A stretch of DNA of 15,828 nt from JBCBKZ01 sp039026975 (lineage in GTDB: Bacteria > Bacteroidota > Bacteroidia > J057), in the NCBI GenBank assembly GCA_039026975.1, contig JBCCLI010000121.1, positions 1 through 15,828 of the forward strand. The letters are read 5' to 3'. The first letter of the stretch is position 1; the number at the start of each line of letters is the position of its first letter. Below the pieces are notes generated by a model that was not told the origin of the DNA, made no database searches, and saw only the letters and a list, made by a program, of their open reading frames with translations. Position numbers and translations under genes: made by a program. Shown one piece after another: positions 1 through 6,812 of the stretch.

Positions 1-247
1 GGGCATGGCAGAACTCATCATAGCTAAGCAGCGTAATGGTCCGACAGGAACCGTAAAACTCCAGTTTATCGGACAATACGGAAAGTTTACTGATTGGAGT
101 TTCGGACCAAATGCAGAAATAGAAAACGCTTACCAGGAGTATAATACCCCCCAAAAAGGCGGTACCATTACCCGACAATCCAAGATGAATCAGGATTTTC
201 CTCCACCTAATCCTGGTCAAACAGGCAGTTCTGATGTACCCTTCTAA
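1..247 (+). CDS. dnaB: Replicative DNA helicase DnaB, C-terminal end (5' truncated)
   Basis: The reading frame is open from the left edge (codon phase starts at base 2) to a TAA at 245-247, so only about the last 81 residues are present. The segment AELIIAKQRNGPTGTV followed by LQFIGQYGKFTDW is the very conserved end of the RecA-like ATPase domain of DnaB, containing the KxRxG element that contributes to the nucleotide site of the neighbouring subunit. DnaB is the hexameric helicase that unwinds the replication fork and recruits primase. After the fold ends there is a polar tail of roughly 45 residues rich in Pro, Gly, Asn and Gln that finishes SSDVPF. The Walker A and N-terminal primase-interaction domains lie upstream of the window. 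The ATG at 5 is an internal Met, not a start. Confidence 0.9.
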   Translation, partial: GMAELIIAKQRNGPTGTVKLQFIGQYGKFTDWSFGPNAEIENAYQEYNTPQKGGTITRQSKMNQDFPPPNPGQTGSSDVPF

Positions 248-262
248 CTTTAGTCAACCAAA

Positions 263-291
263 CAGGTAGCAATATTGCTAGATCAGGTAGC
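263..291. repeat. Palindrome flanked by a direct repeat downstream of dnaB
   Basis: TAGCAATATTGCTA at 267-280 is a perfect 14-bp palindrome. The octamer CAGGTAGC occurs at 263-270 and again at 284-291, so the second copy begins 21 bp after the first. The block could be an operator, or a weak dnaB terminator: a 5-bp stem with a T-rich CTTTTGCTTT some 10 nt later. No function can be fixed from the sequence. Confidence 0.35.
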
Positions 292-319
292 CTTTTGCTT
301 TCAGCGCTGGTAATTGCTG

Positions 320-339
320 ACGAATCATTTTATATTCGT
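320..339. repeat. Short inverted repeat upstream of the thioredoxin-SPOR gene
   Basis: ACGAAT at 320-325 and ATTCGT at 334-339 form a 6-bp inverted repeat with an AT-rich 8-nt loop. It lies about 70 bp before the chosen start of the next gene. TATATTCG at 331-338 is one mismatch from the Bacteroidota TAnnTTTG -7 element, but I see no matching TTTG box at the usual distance. It may be promoter or operator sequence, or chance in AT-rich DNA. Confidence 0.25.
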
Positions 340-407
340 TAGAAATGCGCTAATCACACAGGTCGGGATCTTTTTTCTTGCTGGAACACTCAATAATTTC
401 AAAGGAT

Positions 408-1409
408 ATGAAGAACTATCTGCTTCTATCTTTCATTTGCCTTATTCTTACTGTTACCCCTACCCAAGCTAAACAGCTTCCTTTCTTCAAGGGAAGTCTA
501 GAAGAGTTAAAACAGGAAGCTTACCTTCAGGATAAGCCATTCTTCGTATATTTCTACGCAAAGAAAAGCGGGATTTGTAGGAAGATGGATAAAGGCACCT
601 GGAAGCACCCTGACCTTATAGACTATGTAGAAGATAATTATATAGCCTATAGAATGGATGCATTTGATGTAGCTAACAGAGACTTAGTTAATGAGCTTCA
701 AATAAAACAGATACCTACCATAGCCATTTTCAGCCCGAAGGGAAATTTGAAAGAGAGGTTGGAAGGTAATTATGCCCCCCTTACCTTACTATCTGAACTA
801 GAAAAGCACAGTAAGAACCTGAATGATGAATTACAGGTTGTATTCTTCGCTAAGGATAATCCTGAGACTCGTGCTGAAAGTACGGCAGATGATCAGCAAG
901 TTCCCGCTTCAGGCTACTATAATGGAAATGTGAGTAGAGGGATGGATTCTCCCTCTCAAGATGTGGGAGCTCAGCAAGGGTTTAACTCTGTGATAGTAAC
1001 TACACATCAGAGTACCAGCCAGTACAGGTCTTTTCAGACTGAAAAGGCAAGCACAGTGACCTTATTAGCCGACGGGAAATCTGCTAAGTCCGTAAATTTA
1101 TCTGTTACAGGCTTTGAGCAGTATAGTCCCATTGAATTATTAAATAGAGAGGATGCTGCAACGATTGGGATTTTAATAGGGAATTTTACGACCAGAGGCA
1201 GACTTATGGAAGAAGTAGCCCGATTTGATAGAATCTGGCGATATGACATCTGGGTTTACAGCGTGGAAATTGATGATAAAACCCACTATAAGCTCGTTTT
1301 GGGCACCTATGAAGAAGAAGACGATGCAAAAGTATTTGCAAAAGTTATACACAAGTTTGAGCGCTTGAATACTGAGATCATAGATTTATCAGATATTCTA
1401 ATCCACTAG
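408..1409 (+). CDS. Exported thioredoxin-fold protein with C-terminal SPOR domain
   Basis: I place the start at ATG 408 (333 aa), not the in-frame TTG at 378, because MKNYLLLSFICLILTVTPTQA then begins a clean signal peptide (cleavage near A21) and AAAGGAT sits just upstream. Residues ~28-135 resemble the thioredoxin_7/DUF255-like fold: a PFFVYFYA beta strand, the active-site loop at 53-61 and cis-Pro at P103 (QIPTIAIF). The canonical WCxxC reads K-S54-G-I-C57, so the first, nucleophilic Cys is Ser and only the second remains. Residues ~140-245 are a polar, Ser/Gln/Thr-rich linker. Residues ~252-329 (GILIGNF, then YKLVLGTYEEEDDA) look like a SPOR domain, a fold that binds glycan strands lacking stem peptides, usually at septa. 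The protein is probably periplasmic. A redox role is doubtful without the first Cys; chaperone, isomerase-like or scaffold roles are alternatives. A YVTN-propeller-SPOR gene follows after 62 bp. Confidence 0.8.
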   Translation: MKNYLLLSFICLILTVTPTQAKQLPFFKGSLEELKQEAYLQDKPFFVYFYAKKSGICRKMDKGTWKHPDLIDYVEDNYIAYRMDAFDVANRDLVNELQIKQIPTIAIFSPKGNLKERLEGNYAPLTLLSELEKHSKNLNDELQVVFFAKDNPETRAESTADDQQVPASGYYNGNVSRGMDSPSQDVGAQQGFNSVIVTTHQSTSQYRSFQTEKASTVTLLADGKSAKSVNLSVTGFEQYSPIELLNREDAATIGILIGNFTTRGRLMEEVARFDRIWRYDIWVYSVEIDDKTHYKLVLGTYEEEDDAKVFAKVIHKFERLNTEIIDLSDILIH

Positions 1410-1461
1410 GCCTTTACCCGTAAATAATACTCCACCCTTATTCTCGATTCTGAAAGTGTCC

Positions 1462-1477
1462 TACCAAATATATGGTA
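1462..1477. repeat. Inverted repeat spanning the start codon of the propeller gene
   Basis: TACCA at 1462-1466 and TGGTA at 1473-1477 form a 5-bp inverted repeat around AATATA, and the candidate ATG at 1472 lies inside it. A hairpin here could hide the start codon. The arms are short, so chance is quite possible. A second in-frame ATG at 1478 lies just outside it. Confidence 0.2.
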
Positions 1478-3223
1478 ATGATACAACAGAAATGTACCAA
1501 GTATGATGAAGATGATAGCAGGCCCTTCTACTGGCTATTCAAGGGATGTTGGGCCCATCTATCATGTATCATCCTACTCTCATTCCTGCTAGTAGCTCCT
1601 TTCCCTTTTGCTTTTTCACAAGGTAAGCTTAGGTTATTATCTACTTACAGAGATAATATTCAGCCTAAGTCCATCACCTATATCGGAAATGGGCTATTCT
1701 TTGCCCAAAATATGATGTATGCCCATACCATCTCAGTGTTAGACAGGAACTTAGCCTTACAAAAAACCATCAATGACCAGGTCAGGCCAGCTGATCACGG
1801 GTTCGAAGAGTTTACTGACCTGCTGAAGGGTTCTCCTGTGGAAGCTGCTGTAAGTGCCGACCAGGAATATGTATATGTAAGTAATTTTAGCATGGAAGGT
1901 CCCGGGTTTAACAATCCCGGTTCAGATGATTGTAGTGGGTCATCCTCCTATGATCCAAGCTTTGTCTATAAAATAGGTAGCAGGAGCCTGGCAGTGGAGA
2001 ATATCTATGAGGTAGGAGCTACTCCTAAGTATCTAGCTACCTCCCCTGATGGGAAGTTCTTACTGGTAGCTAACTGGTGTGCCGGAAATATAAGTATCAT
2101 TGACTTAGATAGAGAAAAGGAGGTTAAGCGAGTATATGTGGGGAGGTATCCAAGAGGGATTTCCTTTGACCTGAAGTCAAGGTACGCCTATGTAGCCCTG
2201 ATGGGCGTAGAGGACATAGCAGTGGTCAGTCTCTCAGATTACTCTGTCAGTAAAATTCGTAAGGTAGGGGGAAACCCCAGGCATCTCATCACTTCTCCTG
2301 ATGGAAAGTATTTATACGTAAGCCTAAACGGTGAGGGGAAAGTGGCCAAGGTAGACCTTAACTCCCGGGAAATCATTAAAAAGATCTATACGGGTCGTGC
2401 GCCCAGAAGTATGGCTCTCAGTAAAAATGGAGATTTCTTATATGTAGTCAACTACTTCTCAAATACTGTTTCCAAGCTGAGGACCAGGGATATGCGGGTA
2501 ATGACGGTAGCAGAAACCCGCGAAAAGCCCATAGGAATATGTATTGATCCCGTAACTAAGTACCTTTGGGTAGCCTGTTACTCAGGCTCTATTATGGTGT
2601 ACGAAGATACCTATTACCAACAACCCGTAGCTAAGCGGGAAGCTGAGGAAGGGCCCAGGTTCCCTATCCCACCCAGAGATGAAAGAAGAAGTCAGTTAGA
2701 TATGTTTACCAGAAAAGCCGTACCCACCAGAGGCAGTCTCATTTTTCAAGATATATCTGATTCTACCCAAAGTCTTGCATTCATGCCTCCAACCACTTAC
2801 GCTAAGGACAGCTGGGAAGAGGAGGAGGAGTTTGGCCAGGATACATTTGAAGAGGAATTTGAAGAGGGCGCTTTCATGGATGAACCTCAGGAACAGGCCA
2901 TGGTCAAAGTAAATGACCCTGTCAGCCAGTCAGTAAATACGCCTTCTCCAAGGCCTGCTACCCCCCCTACTTCTACCATGAATATGGGGAGGCCGCTTAA
3001 GCCCTTTTTGGTGGTAGTAGGAAGCTTTGGTGATAAGCTAAACGCTACTAATAGAGTAGAAGAGTTTGCCGGTAAGGGAGTAAAATCTGATATCATGATC
3101 TACAGAGGAAAATATCGGTTGACCTCCGGAGGCTTTGACACCCAAAGTGCTGCCCATAAGTGGGAGCTCACCCTGGAAAATGATTATGGGATAGATGCAT
3201 GGGTGTGGGAACACGATCTGTAA
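1472..3223 (+). CDS. Exported YVTN-type beta-propeller protein with C-terminal SPOR domain
   Basis: A 583-aa protein. The N-terminus has a long polar stretch followed by a hydrophobic segment at ~31-47 and a likely signal cleavage near FAFSQ50. Residues ~51-380 contain repeats of about 42-45 residues with the YVTN/NHL-like pattern, for example TSPDGKFLLVANW (190-202), ITSPDGKYLYVSLNG (273-287) and LSKNGDFLYVVNY (316-328), consistent with a seven-bladed or similar propeller. Residues ~385-505 are a disordered linker with a Glu-rich block (449-465) and Pro-rich stretches. Residues ~508-580 (PFLVVVGSFGDKLNA, then YRLTSGGFDTQSAA) form a SPOR domain. The mature part has four cysteines: C154, C203, C357 and C369. 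The protein is likely periplasmic and peptidoglycan-bound. The propeller probably binds a protein or ligand; no catalytic residues are recognisable. ATG 1478 is an alternative start. The gene overlaps the next by 25 bp. Confidence 0.8.
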   Translation: MVMIQQKCTKYDEDDSRPFYWLFKGCWAHLSCIILLSFLLVAPFPFAFSQGKLRLLSTYRDNIQPKSITYIGNGLFFAQNMMYAHTISVLDRNLALQKTINDQVRPADHGFEEFTDLLKGSPVEAAVSADQEYVYVSNFSMEGPGFNNPGSDDCSGSSSYDPSFVYKIGSRSLAVENIYEVGATPKYLATSPDGKFLLVANWCAGNISIIDLDREKEVKRVYVGRYPRGISFDLKSRYAYVALMGVEDIAVVSLSDYSVSKIRKVGGNPRHLITSPDGKYLYVSLNGEGKVAKVDLNSREIIKKIYTGRAPRSMALSKNGDFLYVVNYFSNTVSKLRTRDMRVMTVAETREKPIGICIDPVTKYLWVACYSGSIMVYEDTYYQQPVAKREAEEGPRFPIPPRDERRSQLDMFTRKAVPTRGSLIFQDISDSTQSLAFMPPTTYAKDSWEEEEEFGQDTFEEEFEEGAFMDEPQEQAMVKVNDPVSQSVNTPSPRPATPPTSTMNMGRPLKPFLVVVGSFGDKLNATNRVEEFAGKGVKSDIMIYRGKYRLTSGGFDTQSAAHKWELTLENDYGIDAWVWEHDL

Positions 3224-4452
3224 ATACCATCACAGCTGATATTGCTATTATAGGAGCAGGTCCCGCGGGTAGTTCCTGTGCCTTATCCCTGAAAGATTCA
3301 GGTGTATCAGTACTTCTCATAGACAAAGCCTATTTTCCCCGGGATAAAATCTGTGGAGATGCTTTAAGTGGGAAGGTAGTTTCTGGCTTGAAATCTATGA
3401 TACCAGATATACGGGCTAAACTTACCAACTTTGAAGAAGCAAGAGACGCCTGGGGCATACGGTTTTTCTCCCCTTCTACCCATAGCCTGGATGTTCCTTT
3501 TAAAAGAAACCCCAGTCTCAAGAAGGAAGAAAGCCCTTCCTTTGTCCTCCCTAGATATGCGTTTGACCATCTGCTATTTTCTGCTGTGTCAAGCTGTCCT
3601 GACATTCGAGTACTCCAAGGACATAGGCTAACCCACCTCACCCGTACTGCTGCGGGCTGGCAGCTAGACACCCACCAAGGTAGATTACAGGCGAAACTAC
3701 TAATTGATGCCAGTGGGGCCACTTCTCTTCTAGCCAGACAAACCTACCCCTTCAAGTCATCTCCTAAGCACCTGAGCGTAGGCCTTAGGCAGTACATACA
3801 GGGCATTGAAGGCTGTCATGAACAGGGCTACTTAGAGCTTCATTACCTACCCTCCGTCATGCCTGGCTATGCCTGGATATTCCCCATGGGAAATGGAAAG
3901 GCTAATGTAGGCATAGGCATGTTGAGCAGTGATCTCCACAAAAAGGAAGATACCCTTGACCAGATCTATGAACAGTTTCTCATGCATCCTTCCATATGTG
4001 AAAGGATGACACAAGCCACTCCTCTGGAACGTCCAAAGGGCTGGAGCCTTCCCTTCGGATCATTAAAAAGGAAGATATCAGGAGACTACTATCTCATGAC
4101 AGGAGATGCTGCAGGCTTAATAGATCCATTTACGGGAGAAGGAATAGCCAATGCTATTCTCAGTGGAAAATTAGCCGCCCAAAAGGCCATGGAATGTTTC
4201 CAGGCTGATGATTTCTCATCCACTTTCATGGAGAGCTATGATGAAACGCTATTCTCCAATATAGGGGCAGAACTGAAGCTCAGTCATCAGCTCCAACAAG
4301 TAGGTAGATACCCCTTCTTACTGAATATACTGATCAAAAAGGCAGCTCGTAATCCCGCTATTCAGGACCTCTTCACGAGTATGTTTGAGGAAATAGATAT
4401 TAGGAAGACCCTCTCAAAACCTTCTTTCTATGTAAATCTACTGTTTAAGTAA
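3199..4452 (+). CDS. Geranylgeranyl reductase-family FAD-dependent oxidoreductase
   Basis: A 417-aa flavoprotein. An N-terminal Rossmann dinucleotide fold shows GxGxxG as GAGPAG (19-24), preceded by strand DIAIIG and followed by LLIDKAYFPRDKICGD (39-54), the signature of this family. The second FAD motif, TGDAAGLIDPFTGEGI, is at 301-316. The YAWIFP-then-NVGIG motif (224-240) is typical of geranylgeranyl reductases and relatives in the p-hydroxybenzoate-hydroxylase-like superfamily. Members reduce prenyl chains of lipids or quinones, or oxidise other hydrophobic substrates; the substrate cannot be read from sequence. The start lies inside the 3' end of the propeller-SPOR gene. No ATG between it and M67 would keep the FAD motif, so the 25-bp overlap looks genuine and suggests translational coupling. 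No signal peptide is seen, so it is cytoplasmic or peripheral on the inner membrane. Its stop overlaps the convergent glycosyltransferase gene by 8 bp. Confidence 0.85.
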   Translation: MGVGTRSVNTITADIAIIGAGPAGSSCALSLKDSGVSVLLIDKAYFPRDKICGDALSGKVVSGLKSMIPDIRAKLTNFEEARDAWGIRFFSPSTHSLDVPFKRNPSLKKEESPSFVLPRYAFDHLLFSAVSSCPDIRVLQGHRLTHLTRTAAGWQLDTHQGRLQAKLLIDASGATSLLARQTYPFKSSPKHLSVGLRQYIQGIEGCHEQGYLELHYLPSVMPGYAWIFPMGNGKANVGIGMLSSDLHKKEDTLDQIYEQFLMHPSICERMTQATPLERPKGWSLPFGSLKRKISGDYYLMTGDAAGLIDPFTGEGIANAILSGKLAAQKAMECFQADDFSSTFMESYDETLFSNIGAELKLSHQLQQVGRYPFLLNILIKKAARNPAIQDLFTSMFEEIDIRKTLSKPSFYVNLLFK

Positions 4453-5782
4453 GGGGTAGCTTCCTGTATTTCCACCTATCTATTAGGATAGACCATCCCA
4501 GAGAAGCACAAATGAGGAGAATAGGAAAAACAGGAACAGCAAACCTGGAAGCCCCAGAAATTCCAGTTAAGCCCGAGATGTACAGGATCATCCCAACTAG
4601 TATCCACTTATATACCCTTGGCACAGAACCGTTAAACAGAAAGAGCCCAAGTCCTATTAGCTTCAATAGATTTCCCAGTAGAATAGCCACTAGTAAGCCA
4701 ATCCTTCCTGCAGGTAAGCGAGAAAACCGTTTCCATAAGCCGGCATACCCCTCCTCACTAAAGGTAGCCTGCCAGCCTCCTTCCTCCTGATTTTCCCATC
4801 CCATAAAATTATACAGGTCAAACCTTCCAGGGTCCAGAAAAAAGTTGAGCATGCCCTTCAAATGCAATCCCAGGTAGGTAAGCGGAACTTTTCCTATCTC
4901 ATGAACAGCCTGTTCCTGTATATACAGTTGCTCCGCTTCAAAGGACTCCTTCTGAGCTGCCGTTTCCTGAATAAAAGTAATGGTAGTTTCTGCTGCCTCC
5001 CCTCCCTGACTCGCCCTGATAGTATGGAAGGTAGTGTACTGTAAAAGGCTCAAATTCTGAATAGAAGAAAAGTGAAAGTACCCCGTCCGCTCAGCATTCC
5101 AGTACATATACATACCTACTGCCAGGAAAGGGATCATGATGGCACAGATAAGGGAAATTCTCCACTTCTTCCAGCCAAATAGGAATAGAACTACTGCTGA
5201 AGGGAAGATAAAGAGGTATAAAACAGGCTTAGTAAAAAGCCCCAATAGCAAGGCCCCCAAATAGATCCATATCCATACTTGAGATTTACGCTCCTGCCAA
5301 AAAATAATAGCACCCACCATCACGAGTAAACAGCTCTGGAAAAGGATTTCAGTCATGATCCATTGTGCATACATAAACTGTGCTGGGTATAGCAGGAGAA
5401 AAAGCAAACTAAGGCTATATCTGTAGGTCAGGCCTAAGGTTTCCAGAATCCTGAGCATCAAAAACACATTCAGTAAACTCAAGATCATCTGTAGCCCTAC
5501 CACCGTAGTTTCACTCCCTAATAGTTGGGTAACAACAGCTAGAACCAAGGGGTACATGGGAGGCCGCTTGGTAAAGAAATCATATCTGATGGTACCATCC
5601 AGGTCCCCACAGTATAGGACCCCATAGTCCAGGAGATTAAAGGCCTCCTTCACATATTCGTGAGAATCAACTAGCCAATAGTTCTGCTGGTTTTTTTGGA
5701 GAAAAAAGAATAATAGATGTAGCAGAATCACGACTCCCCAAAAGAACCAAGGAAATATATTGGAGGGAAGTCGTTTTAGCAT
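4445..5782 (-). CDS. GT-C fold membrane glycosyltransferase (PMT/ArnT-like)
   Basis: A 445-aa, very hydrophobic protein with roughly ten to eleven membrane segments starting at ~10-28. The first periplasmic loop carries an acidic residue in a typical position (VDSHEY, D39) and the motif RPPMYPLVLAV (73-83), as in dolichyl-phosphate-mannose or undecaprenyl-phosphate-sugar transferases. A later motif, SRFAVPVFP (412-420), recurs near the end of many of these enzymes. A larger soluble loop lies at ~230-350. Such proteins use a polyprenyl-phosphate sugar to modify lipid, glycan or protein on the periplasmic face. Donor and acceptor are unknown. It lies 54 bp downstream of a surface lipoprotein gene on the same strand and is probably co-transcribed with it. 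Confidence 0.8.
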   Translation of the reverse strand: MLKRLPSNIFPWFFWGVVILLHLLFFFLQKNQQNYWLVDSHEYVKEAFNLLDYGVLYCGDLDGTIRYDFFTKRPPMYPLVLAVVTQLLGSETTVVGLQMILSLLNVFLMLRILETLGLTYRYSLSLLFLLLYPAQFMYAQWIMTEILFQSCLLVMVGAIIFWQERKSQVWIWIYLGALLLGLFTKPVLYLFIFPSAVVLFLFGWKKWRISLICAIMIPFLAVGMYMYWNAERTGYFHFSSIQNLSLLQYTTFHTIRASQGGEAAETTITFIQETAAQKESFEAEQLYIQEQAVHEIGKVPLTYLGLHLKGMLNFFLDPGRFDLYNFMGWENQEEGGWQATFSEEGYAGLWKRFSRLPAGRIGLLVAILLGNLLKLIGLGLFLFNGSVPRVYKWILVGMILYISGLTGISGASRFAVPVFPILLICASLGWSILIDRWKYRKLPLT

Positions 5783-5836
5783 ATGCCTACCATTATCAAC
5801 CTACACATTAGCGCATACCTTAGGGTTAGAACGTAC

Positions 5837-6646
5837 TTAGTTTCCGGCATCCTCAGCCGTCTTACGATATCCCCAGGAACTGCCAGCCACAGTCGAAAAT
5901 CCAATTACTGTATACACTTCCTTAGCGCGGAGTTTAGCTATAAGCGGGAAGTTTATCACAGGAGGATTTGCAACAGAATTAGTTACTACAACAGACTCCA
6001 GGGCTGGTAATCCCTCTATAGCTGCTACGATTTGAGCGGTAGATATATTAGGGTCAAAGAAATTAATGTCTGACTCACTTACATTGTAAAAGACCGTCTC
6101 ATTCTTACTGAAAAAAGTATTCATCGAGCCACCAAACCCCCCAGAGCTTTCAAGAAAAATATCTACTCTTTCCCCTGAGGAATCAGGTATGGACTCATTA
6201 GTAACTAAGTCCCAAGCAGGTTCTGGTCTCAAGACATCTACCGTAAAGTCGTATTCCACTTCTACTTCTATAGATACCTCAGTAGAGAGGGTACCCCCAT
6301 TTTTATCTGTTAACTGAAAACGGAAGGTAGTGCTCCCTACTTCCAGATCATCCCTGGTAGTGGTGTAGGTAAAAGTTTGATTGACAACATTCCCGGTATA
6401 ATCACTCTTAGAAAATATTTCTGTCCCTTGCTGACTAATGGTGAAAGAACCAATACCTATGGTAATATCTGTTCTTAGCTCCAACTGAAAGCTAACATCT
6501 ACCCCTACCAAATAAGGCCCATCTGGACTTACTGAATTAACGGATATGGTGGGTGCTACAGGAGCAGGATCCTCCTCCTCTTCATCACAGGAAATACAAA
6601 ATAAAAGGAAGCAAGTTAGAAAAGGTAGCGTAGACCAGAATCTCAT
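5837..6646 (-). CDS. Surface-exposed lipoprotein of unknown function
   Basis: A 269-aa protein with a lipoprotein signal ending in LLFCISC; the lipidated residue would be C20. It is followed at once by DEEEED, which fits the Bacteroidota lipoprotein export signal (acidic residues right after the Cys) that sends lipoproteins to the outer leaflet of the outer membrane. Residues ~30-130 are rich in beta-strand patterns (VSFQLELRTD, TFTYTTTRDD, TTFRFQLTD) and resemble an Ig- or cadherin-like sandwich. Residues ~135-269 are a separate region that I do not recognise, with a Gly/Ser-rich part (SSGGFGGS) and a stretch ending in TVIGFSTVAGSSWGYRKT. No enzymatic motif is visible. It precedes the glycosyltransferase gene. 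The 166-bp gap separating it from the upstream dehydrogenase suggests it may have its own promoter, though I could not identify one. Confidence 0.75.
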   Translation of the reverse strand: MRFWSTLPFLTCFLLFCISCDEEEEDPAPVAPTISVNSVSPDGPYLVGVDVSFQLELRTDITIGIGSFTISQQGTEIFSKSDYTGNVVNQTFTYTTTRDDLEVGSTTFRFQLTDKNGGTLSTEVSIEVEVEYDFTVDVLRPEPAWDLVTNESIPDSSGERVDIFLESSGGFGGSMNTFFSKNETVFYNVSESDINFFDPNISTAQIVAAIEGLPALESVVVTNSVANPPVINFPLIAKLRAKEVYTVIGFSTVAGSSWGYRKTAEDAGN

Positions 6647-6812
6647 GACAAAATGATTATGTACAAAGAAATAGGCGAAAAGACTTCATGAAAGTACGTC
6701 CCCGTCTTTACATGAAATACTAGAACTATTGGCTAATTACCAAACAAGCTGTGGTAAGACCCCTGAATGACCAGCTCATGAAGCCTGTTAGTCCATTAAA
6801 TGATAAGTAGAA

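Noticed and set aside
360..376. GGTCGGGATC followed by a T-run, resembling a tRNA 3' part or a terminator
   Set aside because: No cloverleaf or acceptor stem can be drawn upstream, and no stable stem precedes the T-run.
378..407. TTG start giving ten extra residues on the thioredoxin-SPOR protein
   Set aside because: The ATG at 408 gives a standard signal peptide directly; the extra residues are polar and would spoil it.
3330..3722. 130-aa open frame antisense to the flavoprotein gene
   Set aside because: The sense strand encodes clear FAD-binding motifs here; the antisense product is low in recognisable structure and has no family resemblance.
6687..6714. CATGAAAG ... CTTTACATG near-inverted repeat upstream of the lipoprotein gene
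   Set aside because: The arms pair only with an extra base and a long loop, and there is no T-run; this is within chance expectation.
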